The position numbers and the translations under genes are program-made. Of a DNA stretch of 7,120 nucleotides, positions 1-6,540 are shown in pieces. The stretch's first letter is position 1. Every line of letters starts with the position of its first letter. The DNA is from Spirochaetales bacterium (lineage in GTDB: Bacteria > Spirochaetota > Spirochaetia > DSM-27196 > SLST01), in the NCBI GenBank assembly GCA_007130265.1, contig SLST01000420.1, positions 1 through 7,120 of the forward strand, written 5' to 3'. A model generated the notes under the pieces. The model saw only the letters and a program-made list of their open reading frames with translations, was not told the origin of the DNA and ran no database searches.

Positions 1-2199
1 AGACGTAGAGCGAACATCCTCGAATGCACCGTCGCGCACGCGCTGCCCGGGCGGTTGCGGCTTCGAAACCACGCGTTGAGGTACCTCGGCAACGCGCGGA
101 CGCAGATCGAACAGCGCATCGGGGACCATCACGGCGTCGAGGGCGTGGAGATCACCCCCGTGTCGGGATCGATCCTCATCCACTTCAGAACCGACGAGAC
201 AACGGTGGAGGAGCTTCGCGAGGCGGCCGAGTACGCGATCGGTGACCACTCGCTCGACGCGCTCAAAGAGGAACGCACCGTCCGTTTCGAGCTGCCGGTG
301 AGCGAACGGCGCATCCAGAACGAGCCGCTCGGTGAGCTCGCCGGCAGGGTGGCTGCCGCCGGCGGGACGCTGCTCGTGAGTCTTCTTGGCAGAGGCATCG
401 CGGGAGGACCGGGCGGAGGGATCGGACGGTTCCTCCGGCTGCCGCTCCTGGCGAGCGTCGGCCTTGCCTGGCCCATCTTCACGAGCGGCGTGCGGTCGCT
501 GGTGGAAGACCGACGCCCCAACGCGGATACGCTGAGCGCCACGGCGATCGTCGCGAGCCTGGTCGCGGGGCAGACGGTCTCCGCACTGACGATTATCCTG
601 CTCGCTGATGTCGCCGAGCTCCTGACCGCCTACAGCATGGACCGCACGCGCAAGGCGATCCGCGAGATGCTCTCCGTGGGCGAGGAGGTGGTCTGGAAGC
701 TCGTCGACGATGAGGCGGTGCGCGTACCGCTCGAGCAGGTAGAGCCGGGCGACCGGGTGCTCGCCGGCGCAGGCGAACGGATCAGCGTGGATGGGCGCAT
801 CGTGGAGGGGGCGGCTGCCGTCGACCAGGCGTCGATCACCGGCGAGTTCCTCCCGGCGAACCGCGCGGCAGGAGACGAGGTCTTCGCGGGCACCGTGGTC
901 AGAAGCGGTTCGCTCACGATCGAGGCCCGCAAAGTGGGTGACGAGACGGCGGTGGGACGCATCATCCATCTCGTGGAAGACGCAACCCACCGCAAGGCGA
1001 ACATCCAGTTCTTCGCCGATCGCTTCAGCGCGCAGTTCATCCCGGTCAACTTCCTGCTCGCGGGCCTCGTCTTCCTGGTGACGAGGAGCCCGATACGCGC
1101 GCTCAACATGCTCATCATCGACTACTCCTGCGGCGTACGCCTCTCGACGGCGACGGCGCTCGCAAGCGCGATCTCCAACGCCGCGCGCCAGGGCGTGCTC
1201 ATCAAGGGCGGCAACTACCTCGAGCTTCTCGCGGAGGCGGACACGCTCGTGCTCGACAAGACGGGCACGATCACCACCGGACGCCCCGTGGTCACGCTCG
1301 TCCGCTCGATCGATCCGGCCCTCACCGATGCCGAGCTTCTCGAGTACGCTGCGGCCGCGGAGAAGACGGTCACCCACCCCATGGCCTCCGCGATCATCGC
1401 CCACGGCCGACGCATGCGCGTGCGCAGCCTGCGAACGTCCGGCGTCGAGGTCCAGGCCGGACGCGGCGTCGAGGCGAAGGTCGGCCGCGGCCGCATCCTC
1501 GTCGGGAGTCGCGCCTACCTCGCCGAGCACGGTGTAGACGCCGAGCCCGCGCACGAAATCGCGGCGAACTGCGCGACCCGTGGCGAGAGCGTCGTCTATG
1601 TCGCCCGCGACGGACGGCTCGCTGGCCTGATCGGGGTCCAGGACGACCTCAAGGAGAACATGAAGAAGGCGGTCAACCGGCTGCGCAACATCGGGTACGA
1701 CGACATCATCCTGCTCACCGGTGACGTGGAGCAACAGGCCGAAGTCGTCTCCTCGCGCATGGCGCTTGACCGGTTCAAGGCGGAGGTGATGCCGGAGAAC
1801 AAGGCCGACGCGATACTCCGGCTCCAGTCCAAGGGAACGCAGGTCGTCATGGTAGGCGACGGGATCAACGATGCGCCTGCGCTCGCCTTCGCCGACGTCG
1901 GCATCGCGATGGGCGCAAACCGGACGGACATCGCGATCGAGGCGGCCGATATCACGATCGCCCACGACAACCCGCTCCTCATCCCGGGAACGGTGAACCT
2001 CGCCCGACAGACGATGCGGATCGTGAAACAGAACTTCGCCGCGGCGATCGGCATCAACTCGGCCGGGTTGGTGCTTTCCTCGCTCGGCTACCTTCCGGTA
2101 TTCTGGGCGGCAGTGCTGCACAACGCGACGACGGTCATGGTTGTCGCCAACTCCACGCGTCTTCTGCTGCACGATCTGTCGAAGGGGGGCAAACGGTAG
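1..2199 (+). CDS. P1B-type heavy-metal-translocating ATPase (5' end outside window)
   Basis: Membrane ATPase expected to move a transition-metal cation across the inner membrane. The frame is open from base 1, and the motif HALPGRLRLR (37-66) of an HMA_2-like N-terminal domain lies before the first possible start (TTG, 55), so the true start is upstream. Numbering codons from base 1, the order is: HMA_2-like domain to about residue 80, with no CxxC metal site; hydrophobic segments (about bases 340-630); actuator TGE at 280-282; two spans with Tyr-Ser-Cys at 375-377 in the metal-site helix; phosphorylation motif DKTGT at 419-423; HP at 459-460 and GRG at 487-489 in the nucleotide-binding domain; TGD at 573-575; GDGINDAP at 619-626; two final spans. 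All catalytic motifs are intact. The CPC of Cu/Zn pumps is absent, so the substrate is unclear. The downstream DtxR-type gene suggests Mn(II) or Fe(II), which is inference. The stop overlaps the next start (TAGTG). Confidence 0.95.
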   Translation, partial: RRRANILECTVAHALPGRLRLRNHALRYLGNARTQIEQRIGDHHGVEGVEITPVSGSILIHFRTDETTVEELREAAEYAIGDHSLDALKEERTVRFELPVSERRIQNEPLGELAGRVAAAGGTLLVSLLGRGIAGGPGGGIGRFLRLPLLASVGLAWPIFTSGVRSLVEDRRPNADTLSATAIVASLVAGQTVSALTIILLADVAELLTAYSMDRTRKAIREMLSVGEEVVWKLVDDEAVRVPLEQVEPGDRVLAGAGERISVDGRIVEGAAAVDQASITGEFLPANRAAGDEVFAGTVVRSGSLTIEARKVGDETAVGRIIHLVEDATHRKANIQFFADRFSAQFIPVNFLLAGLVFLVTRSPIRALNMLIIDYSCGVRLSTATALASAISNAARQGVLIKGGNYLELLAEADTLVLDKTGTITTGRPVVTLVRSIDPALTDAELLEYAAAAEKTVTHPMASAIIAHGRRMRVRSLRTSGVEVQAGRGVEAKVGRGRILVGSRAYLAEHGVDAEPAHEIAANCATRGESVVYVARDGRLAGLIGVQDDLKENMKKAVNRLRNIGYDDIILLTGDVEQQAEVVSSRMALDRFKAEVMPENKADAILRLQSKGTQVVMVGDGINDAPALAFADVGIAMGANRTDIAIEAADITIAHDNPLLIPGTVNLARQTMRIVKQNFAAAIGINSAGLVLSSLGYLPVFWAAVLHNATTVMVVANSTRLLLHDLSKGGKR
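2181..2189 (+). promoter_or_regulatory. Shine-Dalgarno for the HMA_2-like membrane protein
   Basis: A purine run (GAAGGGGGG) lies 9 nt upstream of the GTG at 2199. It supports that start, which shares one base with the ATPase stop codon. Confidence 0.55.
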
Positions 2200-3023
2200 T
2201 GGCATACCACAGTCTGACGATCGTCCACAGCCTCCCGGGCCGGCTGCGCCTCAGGGTCGAACCGGCGCTCTCGAGCTTCGAACCGGTCGAACGCGACGTG
2301 CGCACCCACCCCGGCATCGAGGTGCTCTCCTACAACCGGACCACCCAGTCGATCCTCGCCCGTTTCGACGAGGGGGAGATCGCGGCGAGCGAGCTCGTGA
2401 TGCGAATCGCCGTGGCGATCAGTGTCACCCGCGGTATGAGGCCCGTGGCGATCGGCACGAGCCCGCCGCACGAGTCGGTCGACCGCTACGGGCTCGTCTC
2501 CGGCGCGGCCGTCGTGGCAGCGATTGTCTCGCGATTCGCCGCCTCCGCCGCTCCCGTGACGAAGGTCCTCACGACGGCCGCCGGCGTCGGGACGGCCGCG
2601 GCGATCCTGAGCCACGCCTGGCGCGAGTACCGCCAGCGCGGCGACTTCCATCCGGAGACGCTCTCGGTGATCTACCTCGCGAGCGCCTTTGCGCGGGGAA
2701 CGGTGCTGCCGGCGACGGTGGTGGCGTGGCTCGCGACCTTCGCGCGCCACCTCACGGGCACGGCGCCCGAGCGCTATGTGCTCGAGGTATCGCCGGCGGA
2801 CGAGACGGGGCAGTACTCGGTACGCGTGCGCCGGTACCGGGAGAGCGAGAGCGCGGAGTCGCTCCTGCAGTTCGCCACCTCAATGGTCGCCGACATGGTC
2901 GGCGGCAGTCCGCAGGCGCCGGACAGCTTCCTGAGCCAGATGAAGGAAGTCTCCCGCAGTCACGATGCATCGCTTGAGGGACTCGAAGGGCTCAAGCGCA
3001 CGATTCGGCTATCAATAGAGTAG
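2199..3023 (+). CDS. HMA_2-like domain membrane protein resembling a truncated P-type ATPase
   Basis: 274 residues from a GTG that overlaps the ATPase TAG. Residues 1-75 form an HMA_2-like domain with HSLPGRLRLR at 10-19, the counterpart of HALPGRLRLR in the ATPase. Like the ATPase domain, it lacks a CxxC metal site. Residues 97-138 and 154-186 are hydrophobic and likely form up to four membrane segments. The stretch 152-185 aligns without gaps to ATPase residues 176-209 with 10 of 34 identities (start ETLS versus DTLS, end LT), which is the M3-M4 region of P1B pumps. There are no TGE, DKTGT or GDGxND motifs, so it cannot hydrolyse ATP as a pump. The C-terminal part (about 188-274) is soluble, charged and not recognised. 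Known family relation: stand-alone HMA_2 proteins occur beside such ATPases. Inference: a partner, regulator or metal-chaperone subunit of the upstream pump, probably born from a partial duplication. Confidence 0.85.
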   Translation: MAYHSLTIVHSLPGRLRLRVEPALSSFEPVERDVRTHPGIEVLSYNRTTQSILARFDEGEIAASELVMRIAVAISVTRGMRPVAIGTSPPHESVDRYGLVSGAAVVAAIVSRFAASAAPVTKVLTTAAGVGTAAAILSHAWREYRQRGDFHPETLSVIYLASAFARGTVLPATVVAWLATFARHLTGTAPERYVLEVSPADETGQYSVRVRRYRESESAESLLQFATSMVADMVGGSPQAPDSFLSQMKEVSRSHDASLEGLEGLKRTIRLSIE

Positions 3024-3026
3024 GAG
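3022..3026 (+). promoter_or_regulatory. Shine-Dalgarno AGGAG for the 91-residue protein
   Basis: A perfect AGGAG overlaps the TAG stop of the preceding gene and sits 5 nt before the ATG at 3032. It fixes that start and suggests translational coupling with the upstream gene. Confidence 0.8.
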
Positions 3027-3031
3027 TTGGT

Positions 3032-3307
3032 ATGGCAATCAACAACAGTCACGTTACCGGGTTTCTCGTCGGCCTTGGCGTCGCCGCGGCCGGGTACTAC
3101 GCGTACTCAAGGAACAAGTCGAAGATCGACGCCTTCCTGAGGCAACAGGGCATCCGTGTCCCGGAGAGCCCCACGGTAGACGCCTCGCAGCTCTCCTTCG
3201 AGCAGCTCGTGGCGGAGAAGGAGCGACTGGAAGACCTCATCGCGGAGCGCGAGCACGCCGCGTCCCAGGCCGAGCAGTCACCGTCCGGGACGAGCCCGGC
3301 GAAGTAG
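3032..3307 (+). CDS. Small single-span membrane protein of unknown function
   Basis: 91 residues with a strong ribosome binding site. Residues 8-25 form one glycine- and alanine-rich membrane segment with glycines at 10, 14, 16 and 21, a spacing that suits helix packing. It is followed by a basic stretch (Arg27, Lys29, Lys31), which predicts a cytoplasmic C-terminus. Residues 50-82 are charged and predicted helical, possibly a short coiled coil, and the tail is Ser/Pro rich. I do not recognise the family. It lies 8 bases after the HMA_2-like gene and 18 bases before the metal repressor, so it belongs to the same transcript. Small membrane proteins often accompany pumps as stability or regulatory subunits, so a role as an accessory to the ATPase pair is plausible but only inferred from position. 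No metal-binding Cys or His cluster is visible. Confidence 0.8.
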   Translation: MAINNSHVTGFLVGLGVAAAGYYAYSRNKSKIDAFLRQQGIRVPESPTVDASQLSFEQLVAEKERLEDLIAEREHAASQAEQSPSGTSPAK

Positions 3308-3320
3308 GCGCGAAGTCGGC
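3299..3320 (+). repeat. Imperfect 11-bp tandem repeat
   Basis: Two adjacent copies, GCGAAGTAGGC (3299-3309) and GCGAAGTCGGC (3310-3320), differ at one base. The first copy contains the TAG stop of the small membrane protein gene. The second fills most of the gap before the repressor GTG. It looks like a local slippage duplication; no function is evident. Confidence 0.6.
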
Positions 3321-3325
3321 GACCG

Positions 3326-4000
3326 GTGAGCAGCACGACCGAGAACTACCTGAAGAAGATCTTCGCGGCCTCCGAGTCGTCGGAGAAGGAGCTCGTCGGG
3401 CTCGGCGAGCTCGCGCAGGCACTCGGCGTGACCCCGGGCACCGTGACCACGATGATGAAGAGCCTCAGCGAGGCGGGTCTCGTCGACTACCGGCCGCGCG
3501 CCGGCGTCGCGCTCACCGCGACCGGACGGCGCGAAGCACTCGACGTGGTCCGCCGGCACCGCCTCATCGAGCTCTTTCTCGTCGAGGTGCTCGAGCTTGA
3601 TTGGGCCGACGTACACGAAGAGGCGGAGGTTCTCGAACACGCGATCAGCGACCGGCTGCTGAACCGCATCGACGAGATCCTCGGCCACCCCACGAACGAC
3701 CCCCACGGCGACCCGATTCCCGACGCGCGCGGCCGGATCCCCGGTTCGTCGGAAACGACGCTCGCGGACGTCACGGCCCCGGCAACGGTGCGAATCGTGC
3801 GGGTCGAGCACCACGAGGAGAGCGGGTTCCTCGACTTCCTCAAGGAAGCGGGCCTTGTGCCGGGAACACAGATCAGCCTCGTCGAGCGCAACCGTGCCGC
3901 TGGAACCGTCTCGATCAAAACGGGGCAGACGCTGCGCGCCGTGAGCCTGCAGGCCGCGCGCAAGCTTCGCGTGGAGGTTCTCAAGCCAGGTCGTAGATGA
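3326..4000 (+). CDS. DtxR/MntR-family metal-dependent transcriptional repressor
   Basis: 224 residues, the full three-domain length of DtxR/IdeR-type regulators, expected to bind DNA when loaded with Mn(II) or Fe(II). The winged helix-turn-helix spans about 1-70 (recognition region VTPGTVTTMMKSL, 35-47). The dimerisation and metal domain spans about 70-135. The C-terminal SH3/FeoA-like domain spans about 145-220. Aligned to DtxR from memory, the ancillary metal ligands H79, E83 and H98 are present as H78, E82 and H97. The primary-site E105 and H106 are E104 and H105, Cys102 is Glu101, and Met10 is Asn7. Glu at the Cys102 place is typical of Mn sensors such as MntR. The HGDPIP loop (127-132) is the DtxR-like anion-site region. 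The GTG start gives the expected N-terminus (TTENYL) but has no clear Shine-Dalgarno, so coupling to the upstream gene is likely. It probably represses its own cassette; the operator would lie left of the window. Confidence 0.92.
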   Translation: MSSTTENYLKKIFAASESSEKELVGLGELAQALGVTPGTVTTMMKSLSEAGLVDYRPRAGVALTATGRREALDVVRRHRLIELFLVEVLELDWADVHEEAEVLEHAISDRLLNRIDEILGHPTNDPHGDPIPDARGRIPGSSETTLADVTAPATVRIVRVEHHEESGFLDFLKEAGLVPGTQISLVERNRAAGTVSIKTGQTLRAVSLQAARKLRVEVLKPGRR

Positions 4001-5303
4001 GAACACGCGACTTGCGGCTGTGATCGTAGCGCTCGCGCTTGATCGGCACGAGATCTTCCACGCTTGCATGCCGGAACCCGAGCTGCTCGAACCAGTCGCT
4101 TGCCTGCGTCGTGAGCACGAACACCTGGTGCAACCCGGCTCGCTGCGCGACCTCCAGGAGGAATTGTACCATTCGCTGCCCTATCCCGAAGTGTTCGTAG
4201 TCGTCGTCAACGGCGAGCCCGGCAATCTCCGCCTGTGACTCATCGTAGATGTGCAGCGCAGCGCAGCCGTGAACCATCCCGTCGGTCTCGAATACGACGT
4301 AGTCTTCCATCTGTTCGTGGAGGTCAGATTCGGAGCGGCTGACGAGGAGCCCTCGCCGCACGAGCGGCTGCATCAACCGGTAGACGTCGGGAACATCGGC
4401 ACGCGTCATCGCCCGGATCGACTCGTACTGGTTGGCGTGGACCATCGTGCCGACGCCGAGGTTCGAGAAGATCTCCCGCAGGACGACGCCCTGCGACCTG
4501 CCATCTATAATGTGCACGCGTTCCACCCCGCGTTTCGCCGCTCGCAGGCCCAAGCCCACGAGCTCGCAGCCCAGGTCGTCGGCAAGCCCCTCGTTCAGTA
4601 CGCCGAAACGCGTCGCCTGATCGACGGTGAGTCGTGAGATCCGACCCTCCGGGGTGGTGTCCATATCCGGGTCCAAGGTGTAGCGGTTCGCGGAGAGGGG
4701 ATCGATCTCGGCGAGAAAGAAGAGCTTGGTCGCCTGGAGCGCCACCGCGAGCTCGGTTGCGAGCTGGCGTGAGGAGACGTTATACGGCTTGCCGGAAGCG
4801 CTCCACCCGATGCAGGGAAGGATCGGGATTGCTCCCTGGTCGATGACGCCCCGCAGCAGATCGACACGGATCTTGTCCACCGCCCCCGCGTCCTGGAAGT
4901 CGATCCCATCAACGACGCCGAGGCTCCGCGCGCGCACCCAGTTCCCGATCACCGCGTTCACGCCCTGTCCGGCGAGCGAGGTCATGACTCGGTTCGCCGA
5001 GTCGAAGGCGGCCATCTTGATGAAGGGGATCGCCTCCGGTGAGGAAATCCTCACCCCGCGGTGCTTCTCGCAGGCGACGTTGTAGCGCTCGAGTATCTCG
5101 TCGATCCGCTGCCTCGCTCCGGCGACGATCACGATCCGGATACCGGTGCGGTGCAGGAGCACGAGATCGCGCATGAGTGAGGTAACCGTCGAACGCAGCA
5201 CGATCGAATCGTCGAGCTGCAGGACGAAAGTCTTGCCCTGGAACGCCTGCGTGTAGCGAAAGACCTCGCGGATCAGCTCTACGTGCCCGGTTGCGTCGAT
5301 CAT
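3981..5303 (-). CDS. argA: N-acetylglutamate synthase (amino-acid N-acetyltransferase)
   Basis: Cytoplasmic enzyme that transfers acetyl from acetyl-CoA to L-glutamate, the committed first step of arginine synthesis, usually feedback-inhibited by arginine. At 440 residues it matches the length of the classical bifunctional-fold ArgA (443 in E. coli). The N-terminal amino-acid-kinase-like domain (about 15-285) shows GKTFVLQL (23-30), the VIVAGARQRID stretch (58-68) and the family phrase LGVVDGIDF (128-136). The C-terminal GNAT domain (about 295-440) shows the acetyl-CoA region IAGLAVDDDYEHFGIG (360-375), FVLTTQASDWFEQLGF (395-410) and the terminal RKSRVLIYDL (430-439), all matching ArgA position for position. 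The ATG directly follows the stop of the upstream gene (TAGATG) without a good Shine-Dalgarno, which points to re-initiation. The 3' end overlaps the convergent repressor gene by 20 bases. No arginine operator could be identified. Confidence 0.96.
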   Translation of the reverse strand: MIDATGHVELIREVFRYTQAFQGKTFVLQLDDSIVLRSTVTSLMRDLVLLHRTGIRIVIVAGARQRIDEILERYNVACEKHRGVRISSPEAIPFIKMAAFDSANRVMTSLAGQGVNAVIGNWVRARSLGVVDGIDFQDAGAVDKIRVDLLRGVIDQGAIPILPCIGWSASGKPYNVSSRQLATELAVALQATKLFFLAEIDPLSANRYTLDPDMDTTPEGRISRLTVDQATRFGVLNEGLADDLGCELVGLGLRAAKRGVERVHIIDGRSQGVVLREIFSNLGVGTMVHANQYESIRAMTRADVPDVYRLMQPLVRRGLLVSRSESDLHEQMEDYVVFETDGMVHGCAALHIYDESQAEIAGLAVDDDYEHFGIGQRMVQFLLEVAQRAGLHQVFVLTTQASDWFEQLGFRHASVEDLVPIKRERYDHSRKSRVLIYDLA

Positions 5304-6488
5304 CTACTGGTACTGAATATAGACCGGCACGGGGTCGAGCTGCAGCACGTCCGCCGGCCTCATGAGCGGATCGTCGTACCCGCCATCGCGCCAGCTCTTG
5401 GGGTAGAAGAGCTTGAACCCCTTGAGCGGAATGTTCTGCGCAATGACGTTGAACCGCCAGCTGTCGCGCTTCTGCGGCGGCGTGCCGAACCCGTCGGCAT
5501 GGTGTATGAGCTGCACCATGGGGAAGTCGGCGCGCACCCGTTCGCGGTTGACGATCATGCGCCAGTTGAACTGGTGCACAACGAGCATCCGCGGTCCCGG
5601 AAGCCCGTGCTCGATCAGGTACTCCTGCATGAGTCGCTGCGCGAGGTTGATCTCCTCCGCGGTCACGCCGCCGATCACCTGCCCCGGCGTCTCGGTCGCC
5701 CATTCCGGATCGAAGGCGAGATGGACGTGCTCGTAGTGCAGATAGGGCAGCATCATCCTGATCGCCCCCTCCACCGTCCCGTTGCCTATCTGATGGTCGA
5801 GAAAGACGAGGATGTCGTTCTGCGCAGCAAACTCGATGTACTCGAGCAGCTGCGCTTCCCGGATAATGCCGACGCTCGCATCAGGGTGCACCGTCGCATA
5901 GATGATGTGAAAGGCGGGCGCGACGCCTATTCCCCCCGTGAGCGCGTCGTACTCGGCCGCCCGGGCGAAGAGCTGGTCGGCCATCACCTCGATGGGGTTC
6001 TCTCCCAGGATTCCCATCCGCAGGCTGTTCGGGTGGCCGTAATAGGCGATCACCTGCCGGTCCGCGATGATGCCTCCTGCCGCCCGCGCCTCGGCGGGCC
6101 ACCGCTCTTCCACGCGCAGCTCCTCCGCGGTGGGCGCCGGCGGCGTTGGCGCCGGGATCGCGGCAGGAACGGCGTCCGTCACGGCGCCGGGCAGCGCCTC
6201 GGCCGCCGCCGACGACTGGGCGTCACCCGGCACCGCGGCGAGCCTGGCGGCGTCCGAGTCGCGGTCCGCATCGTAGTCGTCACCCTCCTCATCGCTCGCG
6301 CCGTACGGCGCTGCCGCTTGGTCGTTCACATCTCGCGCCCCCGAGGGCCGTGTGTCACCCGGGTCCAACTGCTTGAGCCGAACCCCGTTCGGATGCTCCC
6401 CTGGATCCGCGGCGGACAGCGCTGCGGTTGCGACCAGGAGCGCTCCAACGAGAAGGAATCGGCGTGGGACGAGGCTGCGGTGTATCAT
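5304..6488 (-). CDS. Secreted conserved protein of unknown function with possible barrel fold
   Basis: 394 residues from the ATG at 6488, chosen because a GAAGG ribosome site lies 6 nt upstream and a signal peptide starts at once. The signal has basic Arg9-Arg10, hydrophobic core 11-23 and likely cleavage after LSA (24-26). There is no lipobox Cys, so export to the periplasm or outside is predicted. Residues 27-125 are an acidic, then Ala/Pro-rich low-complexity linker (for example DEEGDDYDADRD, 66-77). The folded part (about 139-394) has evenly spaced strand-like motifs: VIAYYGHP (146-153), ILVFLDHQ (226-233), LAFDPEW (257-263), MLVVHQF (301-307) and VQLIHHADGFG (325-335). This pattern resembles a TIM-barrel, glycoside-hydrolase-like enzyme, with Asp231, Asp260 and Glu262 as possible acidic residues. 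The resemblance is by eye only, to uncharacterised secreted proteins of high-GC bacteria. A longer start at 6584 would bury the signal peptide and is not preferred. It abuts argA as TAGATG. Confidence 0.85.
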   Translation of the reverse strand: MIHRSLVPRRFLLVGALLVATAALSAADPGEHPNGVRLKQLDPGDTRPSGARDVNDQAAAPYGASDEEGDDYDADRDSDAARLAAVPGDAQSSAAAEALPGAVTDAVPAAIPAPTPPAPTAEELRVEERWPAEARAAGGIIADRQVIAYYGHPNSLRMGILGENPIEVMADQLFARAAEYDALTGGIGVAPAFHIIYATVHPDASVGIIREAQLLEYIEFAAQNDILVFLDHQIGNGTVEGAIRMMLPYLHYEHVHLAFDPEWATETPGQVIGGVTAEEINLAQRLMQEYLIEHGLPGPRMLVVHQFNWRMIVNRERVRADFPMVQLIHHADGFGTPPQKRDSWRFNVIAQNIPLKGFKLFYPKSWRDGGYDDPLMRPADVLQLDPVPVYIQYQ

Positions 6489-6494
6489 AGTAAA

Positions 6495-6499
6495 CCTTC
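6495..6499 (-). promoter_or_regulatory. Shine-Dalgarno for the secreted protein
   Basis: On the minus strand GAAGG precedes the ATG at 6488 by 6 nt. This is the best ribosome site in the region and decides the start in favour of 6488 over 6584. Confidence 0.7.
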
Positions 6500-6511
6500 G
6501 ACTGAATGCGC

Positions 6512-6540
6512 ATCGTACTACAGCGCAGGGTTGATGTACA
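6512..6540 (-). promoter_or_regulatory. Candidate sigma70-type promoter for the secreted protein-argA unit
   Basis: Read on the minus strand, TGTACA (6540-6535, 4 of 6 to TTGACA), a 17-bp spacer and TACGAT (6517-6512, 4 of 6 to TATAAT) precede the start at 6488. The transcript leader would be about 17 nt and contain the Shine-Dalgarno. Spacing is ideal but both hexamers are partial matches, so this is a candidate only. Confidence 0.3.

Noticed and set aside
55..57. TTG as the ATPase start
   Set aside because: It falls inside the conserved LPGRLRLR motif, and the preceding codons continue the domain, so the true start is upstream of the window.
24..245. 73-codon + strand open frame at the left edge
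   Set aside because: It is an Arg-rich shadow of the ATPase frame, which is open from base 1 and carries the HMA_2-like motif.
2141..2977. 278-codon + strand frame overlapping the HMA_2-like gene
   Set aside because: It is Arg/Gly/Pro-rich out-of-frame translation. The 2199 frame has the HMA_2-like motif, membrane segments and a ribosome site.
3278..4069. 263-codon open frame on the minus strand across the repressor gene
   Set aside because: It is composition-biased and has no recognisable motif. The opposite strand encodes a full DtxR-family protein with conserved metal ligands.
6132..6155. GGCGCC-rich repeats in the secreted protein gene
   Set aside because: They are codons of the Ala/Pro-rich linker in GC-rich DNA; no independent repeat element.
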